The position numbers and the translations under genes were made by a program. Shown here one piece after another: positions 18,921-28,941 of a DNA stretch of 64,000 nucleotides. Source of the stretch: Ignisphaera cupida (GTDB taxonomy: Archaea > Thermoproteota > Thermoprotei_A > Sulfolobales > Ignisphaeraceae); the NCBI RefSeq assembly GCF_030186535.1, contig NZ_JASNVW010000001.1:558001-622000 (forward strand), in the 5' to 3' direction. The notes under the pieces were generated by a model. It saw only the letters and a list, made by a program, of their open reading frames with translations. It was not told the origin of the DNA and searched no databases. Every line of letters starts with the position of its first letter. The first letter of the stretch is position 1.

Positions 18921-19513
18921 TTGGCTATTCTCTTAAGAAATTCAATACCATTTTTACTACTTTTCTCTGGATGAAACTGTACACCTATAACTCTATCCTT
19001 TAATATCATTGAAGGAATTATAGCAGAGCCATATTCGCTAATGAAACATATATTGTTATACTCATCAATGTAAGCTGTGTAGCTATGCATAAAGTACATG
19101 TATTTTCCATCGAAATCGAGAAATGGTCTGCATTTCTCATTATTCACATACCTTATTTTATCCCAGCCTATGCGAGGCAACTTTGAATTTGTTTTAATTT
19201 TGTCTATATAGCCTTTAAACCATCCCAAGCCCTTATTTTTTTCTCCACCTTCCAGGCCATACTCGAACATTACCTGCATTCCTATGCAAATACCTAAGAA
19301 TGCTACACCACTTTTCTTAAGCTCATTTATAACATCAACATATCTTGTCATATATGTTGAAACAGCCTTGAAAGTACCAACACCTGGAAAAACAATTATA
19401 TCAGCATGTCTTTTAGGCTCGAGCTCTATGGAAACTTCGAATCCTACTTTCTTCAATGCATTGTATATGCTATATATGTTTCCAACACCATAATTTATTA
19501 CTACTGCCTTCAT
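18905..19513 (-). CDS. hisH: Imidazole glycerol phosphate synthase, glutaminase subunit
   Basis: This 202-residue class I glutamine amidotransferase supplies ammonia to HisF. The nucleophile Cys is in FLGICIGMQVMFE (near 71-83). His-Glu of the triad are in GVQFHPEKSSKNG near 177-189. INYGVGNIYSIYNALKKVG is the HisH-specific N-terminus. Its start overlaps the hisE stop by 4 nt. Confidence 0.95.
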   Translation of the reverse strand: MKAVVINYGVGNIYSIYNALKKVGFEVSIELEPKRHADIIVFPGVGTFKAVSTYMTRYVDVINELKKSGVAFLGICIGMQVMFEYGLEGGEKNKGLGWFKGYIDKIKTNSKLPRIGWDKIRYVNNEKCRPFLDFDGKYMYFMHSYTAYIDEYNNICFISEYGSAIIPSMILKDRVIGVQFHPEKSSKNGIEFLKRIAKWLKT

Positions 19514-19794
19514 TTTTTCATCCTCGCCTCAAGCTCCGTACAAACATCATCTATAGAAACGTTGTTTATAGCCATGAATACTAGCATGTGGTATATAAGA
19601 TCTGCTAATTCTTCAACAATCCTTTTCCTATCTTCCGATAGAGATGCCACTATTGCTTCTACAGCTTCTTCTCCAAGCTTTCTAGCAACATAGCCTCTGC
19701 CTTTACTAGCCAGTTGAGCAGTATAGCTTCCAACAGGTTTCTTCTCTAACCTGTCTAATATGATTTTGTATAGTTTTTCAATTGTTTCACACAT
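19510..19794 (-). CDS. hisE: Phosphoribosyl-ATP pyrophosphatase
   Basis: This 94-residue all-helical MazG-like enzyme hydrolyses PR-ATP to PR-AMP (second step). GSYTAQLASKGRGYVARKLG is followed by EEAVEAIVAS, and EELADLIYHMLV carries the metal-binding acidic helix. It overlaps hisD by 8 nt upstream and hisH by 4 nt downstream. Confidence 0.94.
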   Translation of the reverse strand: MCETIEKLYKIILDRLEKKPVGSYTAQLASKGRGYVARKLGEEAVEAIVASLSEDRKRIVEELADLIYHMLVFMAINNVSIDDVCTELEARMKK

Positions 19795-20986
19795 GTCTCA
19801 TCACAATACTTTTTGCATGAAAATCAAAACCCTCATACCTGGCCAGAGTTTCTGCAGCTCTTAGAATCTTTTTATCAATGTTTTTATCATCAAATAAAAT
19901 AGCTATTGGCTTAAGAAAATCATAAACTGTTAAAGCTCCTCTAACTCGTGACCATCTATTCGTTGGTAGAATGTGATTAGGACCTATATAATCTATTAGT
20001 GCTGGTGGAGAGGTTCCAGCAGAAATAGCACCTGCATTATCAATACTACTAAGAACCTTGTATGCCTCATTTATATGCAGAGATAGATGCTCTGGCGCAA
20101 GTTCATTCGCAATTGCAAGTGCTTCTTCAAGTGATTCAACAACATGTATATAGAAAGTCCCTTTAGAATCTTTAATCAAATTTTCAACAGCTAATGCTAG
20201 TTTCTGCGATGTTGTTATAAGCACTATTGGGCTTTCTAAACCATGTTCAGATTGTGCCATCATGTCTAAGGCAACTTGATTTGGATCGGCAGATTCATCA
20301 GCAATAATAACAAGTTCTGTAGGACCCTCAACACCATCTATTCCAACAACATCTCTAACTATTATTTTTGCTGCTTGAACATATATGTTTCCGGGTCCAA
20401 CAATCTTGTCTACTTTCTTTACGGTTTCAGTGCCATAAGCCATAGCAGCTATTATTTGAGCTCCACCAACTCTGTAAATGCTTTGAGCATTTATCAACTG
20501 AGAAACGTATATTATGGCAGGATCTACGCAACCAATTTTATTTGGGGGCGAAGCAACATATATTCTATGTACCTTTGCTACTTGAGCTGGAACACCAGCC
20601 ATTAAAAGAGTTGATGGATAGGGCTTTCTACCTCCTGGAACATATATTCCGACACTACCAATAGGTTTCCACATTATCCCTAGCTTTACACCACCTAATT
20701 CTACCTGAAAATCCCTTGGCTTAAACTCTTCATAAAATTTTGTGAGAAGCTCATATACCGTATCTATAGCGTTTTTTACTTCATTATCTAAACCTTCAAG
20801 GCATTTAATCTTTGCATCAGAGCCTAATTCAACACTATCAATGTCAACTCCATCAAATTTCTTTGTGTACTCAATTAATGCTGTATCACCTCTCCTCCTA
20901 ACATCATCCACTATCTGCCTAACATAACTTAAAACACTACTAACATCGTACTGACTTTGCTTTGGAATACCATGAACAACAGTCAT
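19787..20986 (-). CDS. hisD: Histidinol dehydrogenase
   Basis: This 399-residue Zn, NAD-dependent enzyme catalyses the last two oxidations, from histidinol to histidine. Visible blocks include [15 protein letters not shown] (near 114-128), [25 protein letters not shown] (Zn-ligand Gln/His) near 242-252, and the Glu-His pair in [10 protein letters not shown] near 295-304. It is slightly shorter than the bacterial enzyme (about 430). It overlaps hisF by 4 nt. Confidence 0.95.
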   Translation of the reverse strand: MTVVHGIPKQSQYDVSSVLSYVRQIVDDVRRRGDTALIEYTKKFDGVDIDSVELGSDAKIKCLEGLDNEVKNAIDTVYELLTKFYEEFKPRDFQVELGGVKLGIMWKPIGSVGIYVPGGRKPYPSTLLMAGVPAQVAKVHRIYVASPPNKIGCVDPAIIYVSQLINAQSIYRVGGAQIIAAMAYGTETVKKVDKIVGPGNIYVQAAKIIVRDVVGIDGVEGPTELVIIADESADPNQVALDMMAQSEHGLESPIVLITTSQKLALAVENLIKDSKGTFYIHVVESLEEALAIANELAPEHLSLHINEAYKVLSSIDNAGAISAGTSPPALIDYIGPNHILPTNRWSRVRGALTVYDFLKPIAILFDDKNIDKKILRAAETLARYEGFDFHAKSIVMRHV

Positions 20987-21735
20987 AGTCTCACCTCAAC
21001 ACCTTTTCCATGAAGATACATTTTCAAGTCCCTAATTCTTATAACACCATCGTGAAAAACTCCTGCAGCCAAAGCAGCATCGGCTTTACCAATTGTTAAA
21101 ACCTCGTAGAAATGCTCCATGACTCCAGCACCACCACTAGCTATAACGGGTATTGAAACAGCTTCTGCTACTTGCTTTGTCAACTCTATTTCGTAGCCGA
21201 TACGAGTTCCATCTCTATCTATACTTGTTAATAGAATTTCTCCAGCACCTAGTCTTTCAACAGTTTTTGCCCATTCAATAGCATCTAGACCGGTATTGAC
21301 AGTAGCTGATTTTGTAAATACTAAGTATTTATTTCCAATCTTCTTAGCATCAATAGCTACAACTATTGATTGCGAACCAAATTCGCTGCTAGCTTTAGTT
21401 ATTAAAGATGGGTTCTCAACTGCAGCAGTATTAATGCTTACTTTGTCAGCTCCACTTGAAAGAGCTTTTGAGATATCATCTAGCGATTTTATGCCTCCAC
21501 CAACAGTAAGAGGAATTGTTAAAACACTTGCAGTATCTTTAACAACTTTGAATAAGGTTTCCCTATTCTCAAGAGATGCTGAAATATCAAGAAAAACTAT
21601 TTCATCTGCGCCTTCCTCTTCATATCTTGATGCAAGTTCAACAGGATCTCCCTTATCCCTTAAATTAATGAAGTTAACTCCTTTCACAACTCTACCATTT
21701 TTAACATCTAGACATGGTATAATTCTCTTAATCAC
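20983..21735 (-). CDS. hisF: Imidazole glycerol phosphate synthase, cyclase subunit
   Basis: This 250-residue half-duplicated TIM barrel opens with [18 protein letters not shown] (residues 5-22), which contains catalytic Asp11. The second catalytic Asp is in [13 protein letters not shown] near 172. Phosphate-gripping GGGIKSL and SGGAG are present. It pairs with HisH. It overlaps hisB by 4 nt. Confidence 0.96.
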   Translation of the reverse strand: MIKRIIPCLDVKNGRVVKGVNFINLRDKGDPVELASRYEEEGADEIVFLDISASLENRETLFKVVKDTASVLTIPLTVGGGIKSLDDISKALSSGADKVSINTAAVENPSLITKASSEFGSQSIVVAIDAKKIGNKYLVFTKSATVNTGLDAIEWAKTVERLGAGEILLTSIDRDGTRIGYEIELTKQVAEAVSIPVIASGGAGVMEHFYEVLTIGKADAALAAGVFHDGVIRIRDLKMYLHGKGVEVRL

Positions 21736-22316
21736 TTCAAAACACCCTTTAAACTCTTTATAGAGCCTCCAACCACTCTCGTTGCATCATATAAGGCTAT
21801 GCCAAGACCCTTAAAAATAGCTTCAACAACATGATGATCATTAAGCCCCTTTAACTTAATAACATGAATTGTTATTCCAGATCTCTTGGCCAGGGAATCT
21901 ATAAAGTGACTAACATTTTCTAGTGACAGCCCTCCAATAGCTTCTCTAGTAAAGTTTAGCTCTATAAAGGATCCACCTCTACCAGAGATATCAACAGCTA
22001 TAAGTATTAGGGCATCATCCATTGGTATTATTTGATGTGAAAACCTTTTCACACCTACTCTATCACCTAAACACTTATCTAGTGCGTTACCAATTGTAAT
22101 AGCTGTGTCTTCCACAATGTGATGATCATCAACACGTTTTTTCTCCTCAGTCAAGATACTTGCCCTTGAATTCATATATACAAACATTGTTTCAAGCATG
22201 TGGTTAAAGAATGGAATTGGTGTACTTACCTCAACATCACCTGGTTCATCTAGATTAAACTCAACTAAGACTTTAGTTTCCTTGGTTTCTCTAACATCTT
22301 TACAGACCCTAGACAC
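21732..22316 (-). CDS. hisB: Imidazoleglycerol-phosphate dehydratase
   Basis: This 194-residue Mn enzyme carries both metal motifs of the repeated fold, [15 protein letters not shown] (near 62-76) and [14 protein letters not shown] (near 157-170). It is dehydratase-only, with no fused histidinol-phosphate phosphatase domain. It overlaps hisA by 8 nt. Confidence 0.96.
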   Translation of the reverse strand: MSRVCKDVRETKETKVLVEFNLDEPGDVEVSTPIPFFNHMLETMFVYMNSRASILTEEKKRVDDHHIVEDTAITIGNALDKCLGDRVGVKRFSHQIIPMDDALILIAVDISGRGGSFIELNFTREAIGGLSLENVSHFIDSLAKRSGITIHVIKLKGLNDHHVVEAIFKGLGIALYDATRVVGGSIKSLKGVLK

Positions 22317-23004
22317 TTTTCACACCCCATAACCTCCTATTATACAACGCCATACCAACAACAGCATAATCTATGCCAAAACTCTTCAGCTCATACAAAT
22401 CATTTATAGATGAAATCCCACCTGCATATTCCTTAATACCCTTGACTATACTAGCAAAGATCTTCACATTCCTATCTATACCTTTTTCACTGCCTTCATA
22501 CTCAACATATGTGAATAAAACTCCTTTAACATTGTAATTGCTAACATCATTCAAGGCGTCATAAATTTTCACAGCTTTTCTACTCCAACCACCTATCCTC
22601 ACACTATAATCATTATCATAATCTAAAGCAATTATCACTTTATCACCTCCAACAACACTTAAAATTTTTTCAAATTCATTTCGATTTGTGAAGAAAATTG
22701 TTGAAATAACTACTGCTGATGCACCATATGATATCAACCTAGATGCCTTATCAGCATTTCTTATACCACCACCAACCTGAATCCATTTAAATCCCATTTT
22801 GCAAAGCTTTTTCACAATAGACTCGTTGTCTCCACTACCTTCAGCAGCATCTAAATCAACTATATGTATATATTCATAACCTGCCTCAAACAATTTATTT
22901 CCAACTTCTAGTGGATTTCCCAAAACAAGTTCTGTACCCTTTACACCTTTAACTCTTTTTACAGCTACACCATTACTTATATCTATGCTTGGCACTACAA
23001 TCAT
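22309..23004 (-). CDS. hisA: ProFAR isomerase
   Basis: This 231-residue TIM barrel isomerises ProFAR to PRFAR. VVPSIDISNGVAVKRVKG carries the first catalytic Asp (about residue 8). The second is in IALDYDNDYSVRIGGW near 124-139, and the phosphate loops are VGGGIRNA and AGGISS. The sequence is more divergent from bacterial HisA than hisF is from bacterial HisF. No TrpF-type bifunctionality can be judged. It overlaps hisG by 4 nt. Confidence 0.93.
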   Translation of the reverse strand: MIVVPSIDISNGVAVKRVKGVKGTELVLGNPLEVGNKLFEAGYEYIHIVDLDAAEGSGDNESIVKKLCKMGFKWIQVGGGIRNADKASRLISYGASAVVISTIFFTNRNEFEKILSVVGGDKVIIALDYDNDYSVRIGGWSRKAVKIYDALNDVSNYNVKGVLFTYVEYEGSEKGIDRNVKIFASIVKGIKEYAGGISSINDLYELKSFGIDYAVVGMALYNRRLWGVKSV

Positions 23005-23867
23005 TTAATCACCTTCTCAATATCAACTACAACAATGTCTCTTGCACCAAGTTCAAGAACCTTTGATACCACCTCTGGTATAGAGTCTTCGTCAACAACT
23101 GTTATAACCTCCCACGCATCACCCTTGCTTAGTCTTGTAACAGCTGGTGCAAGCATTGCTGGTAAAGTTTCTAAAACCTTGTCTAGACTCTCACTAGGAA
23201 CATTCATGAAAAGCATCTTCTTATTTCTACCTTCTATAACACCTTTAAGCATTGTTATAACAATCTTAATTAAATTAGCATCTTTGCTTAGAATCCAATC
23301 CTTTCTTGCAACAACCACAGCTTGAGTTTCTAAAACAGTGTCTATAGGCTCTAAACCATGTATCTTCAATGTAGTACCAGTACTCATAACATCTATAACA
23401 GCATCTGCTGCTCCTAAATAAGGCATAACCTCTGCAGCACCGCTAATCTTAACTATTTTAGCTCTTAGATTACGTGACCTTACATATTTAAGAGCAATAT
23501 TATAGTACTTCGTAGCTATTCTAACTTCTTTACCACTTTTTGCCAACTCTTCAACACTTTTAATGCCTAAAGTCTGAGGTACGGCAAAAACTATTTTTGC
23601 TTTCCCGAAGTCAAGCTTTAGAACCTCCTCAACTTCTGCACCACTTTCAACAACATAGTCATGTCCTGTAATTCCCAGTGATGCACCACCACCTTCTATA
23701 ATGTATGGAATATCCTCTGGTCTAACCATTATAACCTCAACATCTTTCCAATTAGTTGAAACAATCAATGCCCTCTCATCAACAGAGAAAAGCTTTATCC
23801 CAGCTGCACTAAGTAATTCTATTGTTGGTTGTTGCAATCTACCCTTATTCGGAATTGCTATTCTCAT
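23001..23867 (-). CDS. hisG: ATP phosphoribosyltransferase, long form
   Basis: This 288-residue enzyme makes the first committed step. MRIAIPNKGRLQQPTIELL is the N-terminus. The PRPP-binding loop is DAVIDVMSTGTTLKIHG near 154-170. A C-terminal domain from about 210 (KKMLFMNVPSESLDKV onward) is the HisG_C regulatory domain, so this is the long, histidine-inhibited form that needs no HisZ. It overlaps hisC by 4 nt. Confidence 0.95.
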   Translation of the reverse strand: MRIAIPNKGRLQQPTIELLSAAGIKLFSVDERALIVSTNWKDVEVIMVRPEDIPYIIEGGGASLGITGHDYVVESGAEVEEVLKLDFGKAKIVFAVPQTLGIKSVEELAKSGKEVRIATKYYNIALKYVRSRNLRAKIVKISGAAEVMPYLGAADAVIDVMSTGTTLKIHGLEPIDTVLETQAVVVARKDWILSKDANLIKIVITMLKGVIEGRNKKMLFMNVPSESLDKVLETLPAMLAPAVTRLSKGDAWEVITVVDEDSIPEVVSKVLELGARDIVVVDIEKVIK

Positions 23868-24874
23868 AGAATCTCCCTCAGAAGCTTAATAATCATTTCA
23901 ACATTTTCCTCATTTCCAATACTAACCCTATATAAATCATCTGCTACTCTCTTTATGGCTATACCAAATTTTGCAAGATACTTATCAAGCCTTTCGCTAT
24001 TTTTAACAAGCAAGAAATTGGCATAGCTTCTATAAACCTTAAATCCCATGGTCTTTAATTGTAGATATAGATAATCACGTAACTGTTTAATTTTTTCAAT
24101 TATATTCATATGATAATCAAGATTTTCTAATGCAGCTATTCCAGCAGCTAAAGAGGGTGTTGATATATCGAATGTTGTCACCACTTTCACAATGTTACTT
24201 AAAACATCTTTATCAGCAATTACATAACCTAGTCTAAACCCGGCAAGACAAAATGCCTTACTTAAACTTCTTACTACAATAATATTTGGATATTCATTAA
24301 CAAAATCAGCAACGGTATAACCACTAAATTCATAATAGGTTTCATCAACAATTACAAAGCCCTTGGTATTTAATGCAATGGCTTCTAGAAACTTCTTGTC
24401 TCCTTTAATTATAGCGTTACCAGTTGGATTATTAGGATCAACAAGTACAACTAATGAAGCCTCTTTAGCCAACTCAATTAATTTGTTCATATCCGCAACC
24501 CATTCATCACCATATTCAATCAAATCAACGCTTATTCTTCTTAACCCCATAAACTTTGCATAGATTTCAACCATGCTAAAGGTGGGTTTAACAAATAATA
24601 CACTATCTCCTGGATCAGTAAGAGATAAGAAAAGTGTTCGTAAAGCTGCATCAGCTCCTGGAAATGGATAAACATTCTCAATACTAAGACCGTTGTATTC
24701 TGCCAATAATTTTCTAAAGTAATTAAACATGTGCTTATTTGGATAGTAATTGCATTGATTTAATACATTTACAACAGCTTTAATTACATGTTCTGGTGGA
24801 TTATAAACACATTCATTTAAATGTAATCTAATAGGCTCTTCAACTTCTTCATACTGATAGTTTTCAGCATTCAA
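23864..24874 (-). CDS. hisC: Histidinol-phosphate aminotransferase
   Basis: This 336-residue PLP class I/II aminotransferase includes IRLHLNECVYNPP (residues 16-28), FPGADAALRTLF, VDPNNPTGN near 147-155, YYEFSG, and the PLP Lys in VRSLSKAFCLAGFRLGY near 199-215. It is the first gene of the nine-gene his operon. The start is TTG 24874, since the nearby ATG at 24870 is out of frame. A TATA-like element about 30 nt upstream suggests a nearly leaderless mRNA. Confidence 0.93.
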   Translation of the reverse strand: MNAENYQYEEVEEPIRLHLNECVYNPPEHVIKAVVNVLNQCNYYPNKHMFNYFRKLLAEYNGLSIENVYPFPGADAALRTLFLSLTDPGDSVLFVKPTFSMVEIYAKFMGLRRISVDLIEYGDEWVADMNKLIELAKEASLVVLVDPNNPTGNAIIKGDKKFLEAIALNTKGFVIVDETYYEFSGYTVADFVNEYPNIIVVRSLSKAFCLAGFRLGYVIADKDVLSNIVKVVTTFDISTPSLAAGIAALENLDYHMNIIEKIKQLRDYLYLQLKTMGFKVYRSYANFLLVKNSERLDKYLAKFGIAIKRVADDLYRVSIGNEENVEMIIKLLREIL

Positions 24875-24897
24875 AACTCTTTTCTTTAATTTCTCAT

Positions 24898-24911
24898 AAA
24901 TATTTATATGT
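24898..24911 (-). promoter_or_regulatory. TATA-like promoter element of the his operon
   Basis: The minus strand reads CATATAAATATTTA, about 26-35 nt before TTG 24874. This is the only clear promoter for the nine overlapping his genes. Confidence 0.45.
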
Positions 24912-25036
24912 GCAATCCAAGACCCCTTTCAACTAAAACTTTATCAATTTATGTTTTGCTCTAATTTAAAAGCTTATAGCAAGCAAAAGTCATAAAAGTA
25001 TATATTCTAGAACGAATTATTATAATCTGTGAGAAA

Positions 25037-25321
25037 ATGTCTTCTAAGGAGATATCTCGTGAAGAATTAATAGATTTAATACTTGCCAATAATATGCTCG
25101 ATCAATTTATAGCCTGGTTAAGACTAAGGGGTTTAGATAGTGATCCTGTATCTCTAAGAGATATAGACTTGAAATATTTATACGAGTTTGCATTAGAGAA
25201 AAAACTTTTAACAGAGGATGAACTTGAACAAGATGAGAAGGATTATAATTCAGAGCTTGAATATTCTATAGAGAAGAAAATAATTAATGTAAAGCCTAGA
25301 AAAATTAGAAGAAAAACATAA
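25037..25321 (+). CDS. Small hypothetical protein with acidic centre and basic tail
   Basis: This 94-residue protein has a helical N-terminal half (SREELIDLILANNMLDQFIAW). An acidic middle (LTEDELEQDEKDYNSE) is followed by a Lys/Arg-rich tail (KPRKIRRKT). I do not recognise a family. It stands alone between the his operon and the ferredoxin gene, with a possible TATA at about 25000 (AAGTATATATTC). Confidence 0.5.
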   Translation: MSSKEISREELIDLILANNMLDQFIAWLRLRGLDSDPVSLRDIDLKYLYEFALEKKLLTEDELEQDEKDYNSELEYSIEKKIINVKPRKIRRKT

Positions 25322-25392
25322 ACAATTTCCATATCATCTTGATTTAACTTTAGACGTGAAAAGATATTCTATGTCCTACATTAATTTGAGTA

Positions 25393-25623
25393 TTATGTTC
25401 TTTTGTAAAATCTCGTATAAAATGCATAAACATCTCTAGGGGTAATAGTGATAGCATTAGTTGAACACTTAACTATACATGCTCTACATCCAACACATGC
25501 ATCTTGATTTACTGGTACAGCTTTTTTATTTATAATTGCAAATACCTTGTTAGGACATGCTACATAGCATTGCGCACATCCAATGCATTTGGATGTGTCT
25601 ACATATACCTTATAACCTGCCAA
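25393..25623 (-). CDS. Two-cluster (2x[4Fe-4S]) ferredoxin
   Basis: This 76-residue protein has two complete CxxCxxCxxxC motifs: CIGCAQCYVACP (residues 13-24) and CVGCRACIVKCS (near 42-53). It is an electron carrier of the bacterial-type dicluster class. It starts 3 nt after the DUF362 stop on the same strand and is therefore probably its partner. Confidence 0.9.
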   Translation of the reverse strand: MAGYKVYVDTSKCIGCAQCYVACPNKVFAIINKKAVPVNQDACVGCRACIVKCSTNAITITPRDVYAFYTRFYKRT

Positions 25624-25626
25624 AGA

Positions 25627-26562
25627 CTATACCTCCACGAGATCATATTCCATGTTACCAAGACCTTTTCTGTGAGCAGCTTCTACTTGTATGTATGGAT
25701 CTTTGCCATGAATTATAAAGAACTTGTTATCACCAGGCTTCAAACCTGCTTTCTCGCCTATAGATCCTGGCACTACTGGGGCATTATTTATCAAGTCAAG
25801 CGTTGCTTTCTCTAATGCTACAACATCCTCAGATGCAAGTATTCCTATATCAGGTACTATTGGAATATCAGACCAGGGTGCACAATCACAAGTTGGTTGA
25901 ACATCAAGGACATAGTTTATGTTGTACACCTTATTTGGCTTGTTTAAAATTACAGCATGAAATGCATCTGCCAAACCCTCTTGAAATGCTCTACCTATTT
26001 GATCCTCTCTTTCAAGGTTGTGTATAGCTGATCTTGTATTTGGTCCTGTACACCCCATCGAAACATTCTTTATAGCTCCTCCATACCCAGATGATGGATG
26101 ACCTTTTGAATGAGCAAAGTTTATCAAGACATCAGCATAGTAAACAGCAGAACCCACTTCAATTTCTGAAACTCTCAAAGGATTTGGTACACGTACCTTT
26201 ACCAAGTCTGTTTCCTTTATTCCCGATACAGGTAGTGCTACTGCCCCAATAGTTTCATAGTTATAGCCGTTTTCTAAACCAACTATAATATGCCTTAGTC
26301 CCCATGTATCTGTTATAAATGGTATTCCACCAAGTTTCTTCACGTAATCAACTAGTACTCTAACGAATATTGGTCTGATTGTCCTATAACCACCATGCTC
26401 CATGTCGCCAACATGAATCTTTATAGCTACAATGTTTCCTGGAGTAATCATGTTTTTTAATGGACTTGCTTCTAAAAGATTCATAAATTTGTATGGTAGA
26501 GAATAAGCCTTGTCAATTCTCTCCAGCTGTGCTTTGGCAAATAATACTTTTGATTTGGCCAT
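25627..26562 (-). CDS. DUF362 family protein
   Basis: This 311-residue protein contains VAIKIHVGD (near 45), GGIPFITDTWG, INFAHSKGHPSSGYGGAIKNVSMGC split near 148-172, and PTCDCAPWSDIPIVPDIGILAS, the typical DUF362 blocks. Some DUF362 proteins are fused to a ferredoxin domain. Here the ferredoxin is a separate, immediately downstream gene. Several Cys (CDC, GC) could bind a cluster or metal. The biochemical role is unknown, probably redox. Confidence 0.85.
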   Translation of the reverse strand: MAKSKVLFAKAQLERIDKAYSLPYKFMNLLEASPLKNMITPGNIVAIKIHVGDMEHGGYRTIRPIFVRVLVDYVKKLGGIPFITDTWGLRHIIVGLENGYNYETIGAVALPVSGIKETDLVKVRVPNPLRVSEIEVGSAVYYADVLINFAHSKGHPSSGYGGAIKNVSMGCTGPNTRSAIHNLEREDQIGRAFQEGLADAFHAVILNKPNKVYNINYVLDVQPTCDCAPWSDIPIVPDIGILASEDVVALEKATLDLINNAPVVPGSIGEKAGLKPGDNKFFIIHGKDPYIQVEAAHRKGLGNMEYDLVEV

Positions 26563-26663
26563 AATATATCACCATAAGATTGAGACTAGTCATGGAAATG
26601 TATCTATATTTTAAGATGTGGTAAAGTTAAAAATTTTTCCCTTATAAAACCTTATAACAGAAA

Positions 26664-28850
26664 TCATATTATATCTTTCATTTTTCTTGCTTCTTCAACT
26701 ATTTTCTTCCCCCAACCATCACCGAATAATCTTATTACTAAGTTCTCCTTGTTTAAAACATCTTCAATGCTTTTAATGCCACTATTTATCATCATTCTTG
26801 CCCTGACTCTGCCAACGTATCTTATTTTTACAAGTTCTAAAGCATCTTCTTTAACACCATGTTTAACTCTTTCAACTAGTTTAAAGAGCTCTTTGGAATG
26901 TGTTACCATGTTAAGTGTTTTTGCTATTACAGCTGCAGAATACGTTAACCATTCACCATTTTCTCTAATCACTCTTAAATCACCTGCTTCTATACCATAC
27001 TTTTCTATAATTCTTCTTTCCGGAACCTCATTAACCCAGTCAGTCAGTATAAGACCTATCATAACTCCTCTCATCCAATCTATTCTTTGATCAATGAATA
27101 CCTGCTCCAAATCTTCATCAGGTAACTGCTTCAAAAGAACATAACTATCTATCAAGTCGTAATAGGCTTTTCTCACACCTCTACCAATATTCACATCACT
27201 GAAATCAGGTGTCATGCCAATTAATGAAAGATAGTACAGCTCTGATGCTTTCTCATTTCTTTTAAGACCTTCAACAATTATAGTTGTTGTCAATGGGTCT
27301 ATATAAAGCATTGTTGTTACTAAACCAAGTTTTGTAGCCTCATAAACAACATTGTTTACAACTTTTCTTTTTGTAATCATGCTAAGATCTTCAAGAAGTT
27401 CTAATATGTTGTTTATTTTTTTGTTTAAAATCTCTTTACCCATCTTCATGGCTGCAAAAGTATTTGAAAAGAATAGCTGTATATCATTCAATGTGTTAGC
27501 CTCTTTAGATGCTATAACAGCTAGAACATGTTTTCTTAAAGCAGATTCGCTTAATAGAGTAGAATTTATTGGTTCTGGAAATCCACGTATATAATATTCG
27601 GATTCTCTCATACTCTTAACATCTTTAGCAGTAACAACAATTCCATAGGGATCATACTGAGGTCTACCAGCTCTACCAGCAAGTTGTTTATATTCTAAAA
27701 CGCTTATCTTCTTTCTACCACCCCCACTATAGTAATAAACATTTACAATAACTACTCGCGCAGGTAGATTAACCCCCATTGCAAGTGTTGGTGTAGCAGC
27801 AAGATATTTTATTATTCTCTCCCTAAATGCATTCTCAATTATTCTTCTAGCTTCTGGCGTTAACCCAGCATGATGATAGGAGACACCACATTTAATCAAG
27901 TGTTCAAGCTTCTCATACTCAAAATCTGGCAACTCTACTTTCATTAACTGAACCAACTCCTCTAACCTATTTCTGTCATCACTAGTCAAATACTCACACA
28001 CAACACTGCTATACTGCTCAGCAAGCTCTTCAACACCTCTTCTAGAATATTTGAATTCTAAAACATTGAAACCCTCTTTAACTGCTTTTTCAATCCAATA
28101 ACGCGTAACATCACTAACAACAATAGGTGAGCTAGCATTATTTATGTTCCCTGGCAAAAACATTGCATATGAGCCATCACTTAACCTATAAGTAATCACT
28201 TCATATAATTTCACAGGTCTCCAAGAAGACTTTACAAGTTTTGCTTTTAACCAAAGAGCAATTTCTTCAGGATTTCCCACAGTTGCTGAAAGTCCAATTA
28301 CTTGAATGCCAAGAGTCTTAGCCCTTGTAAGTATCATTTCAACAATATGTCCCCTACTTTCATCACCAAGCATGTGAAGCTCATCAACAACAATAACACC
28401 AACGTTTTTTATCCAATAAGGTCTTCTTCTCAATATAGAGTCTAACCTTTCATATGTAGTAACTATGATGTTGTATCGACCAAGTCTCTCAACCTCTTCC
28501 TCAGTAACTTCATAGTCTCCCATCGATATTCCTACTCTAGCACCATACCTCTCCCAAAAAGAAAACTCAATGTATTTCTCATAAGCCAAAGCCTTTAAAG
28601 GTGTTGTATAAACACCTTTTAATCCATTCAAAAAAGCATTAATAAGAGCCATTTCTCCAATCAAAGTTTTTCCACTAGCTGTTGGAGCACACACAACAAT
28701 GTTATCTCCTTTTAGAAACCCAGATTCCAAAGCCTCTACTTGAGGAGGTGTAAGCACCCTATACCCTTTTTCCTTTAAACCCTTCACCATAATACTTCCA
28801 AGAACATACTCGTAATTATCTATTGTTACCGATTCCAGCACCTTCTTCAC
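26664..28850 (-). CDS. hel308: Hel308-type Ski2-family DNA helicase
   Basis: This 728-residue SF2 helicase unwinds 3'-5' at forked DNA in replication-fork repair. Motif I is APTASGKT at 55-62, motif II DELHMLGDESRG near 155-166, motif III GLSATVGNP near 190, motif V ATPTLAMGVNLPAR near 355, and motif VI QLAGRAGRPQYDPYG near 390-404. The winged-helix and ratchet domain follow. A C-terminal HhH (VRARMMINSGIKSIEDVLN) is at about 690. The start is GTG 28850. A TATA-like CTTAAAAATCT about 30 nt upstream implies a leaderless mRNA and overlaps the promoter of the divergent transporter. Confidence 0.92.
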   Translation of the reverse strand: MKKVLESVTIDNYEYVLGSIMVKGLKEKGYRVLTPPQVEALESGFLKGDNIVVCAPTASGKTLIGEMALINAFLNGLKGVYTTPLKALAYEKYIEFSFWERYGARVGISMGDYEVTEEEVERLGRYNIIVTTYERLDSILRRRPYWIKNVGVIVVDELHMLGDESRGHIVEMILTRAKTLGIQVIGLSATVGNPEEIALWLKAKLVKSSWRPVKLYEVITYRLSDGSYAMFLPGNINNASSPIVVSDVTRYWIEKAVKEGFNVLEFKYSRRGVEELAEQYSSVVCEYLTSDDRNRLEELVQLMKVELPDFEYEKLEHLIKCGVSYHHAGLTPEARRIIENAFRERIIKYLAATPTLAMGVNLPARVVIVNVYYYSGGGRKKISVLEYKQLAGRAGRPQYDPYGIVVTAKDVKSMRESEYYIRGFPEPINSTLLSESALRKHVLAVIASKEANTLNDIQLFFSNTFAAMKMGKEILNKKINNILELLEDLSMITKRKVVNNVVYEATKLGLVTTMLYIDPLTTTIIVEGLKRNEKASELYYLSLIGMTPDFSDVNIGRGVRKAYYDLIDSYVLLKQLPDEDLEQVFIDQRIDWMRGVMIGLILTDWVNEVPERRIIEKYGIEAGDLRVIRENGEWLTYSAAVIAKTLNMVTHSKELFKLVERVKHGVKEDALELVKIRYVGRVRARMMINSGIKSIEDVLNKENLVIRLFGDGWGKKIVEEARKMKDII

Positions 28851-28941
28851 TTCAGCTAAGTTTTTAACTTCTCTTAAGATTTTTAAGTTACAACCTTATA
28901 AATTCGAAAATAAATTGAGTGAACGTCTACGTGATCAGCAT

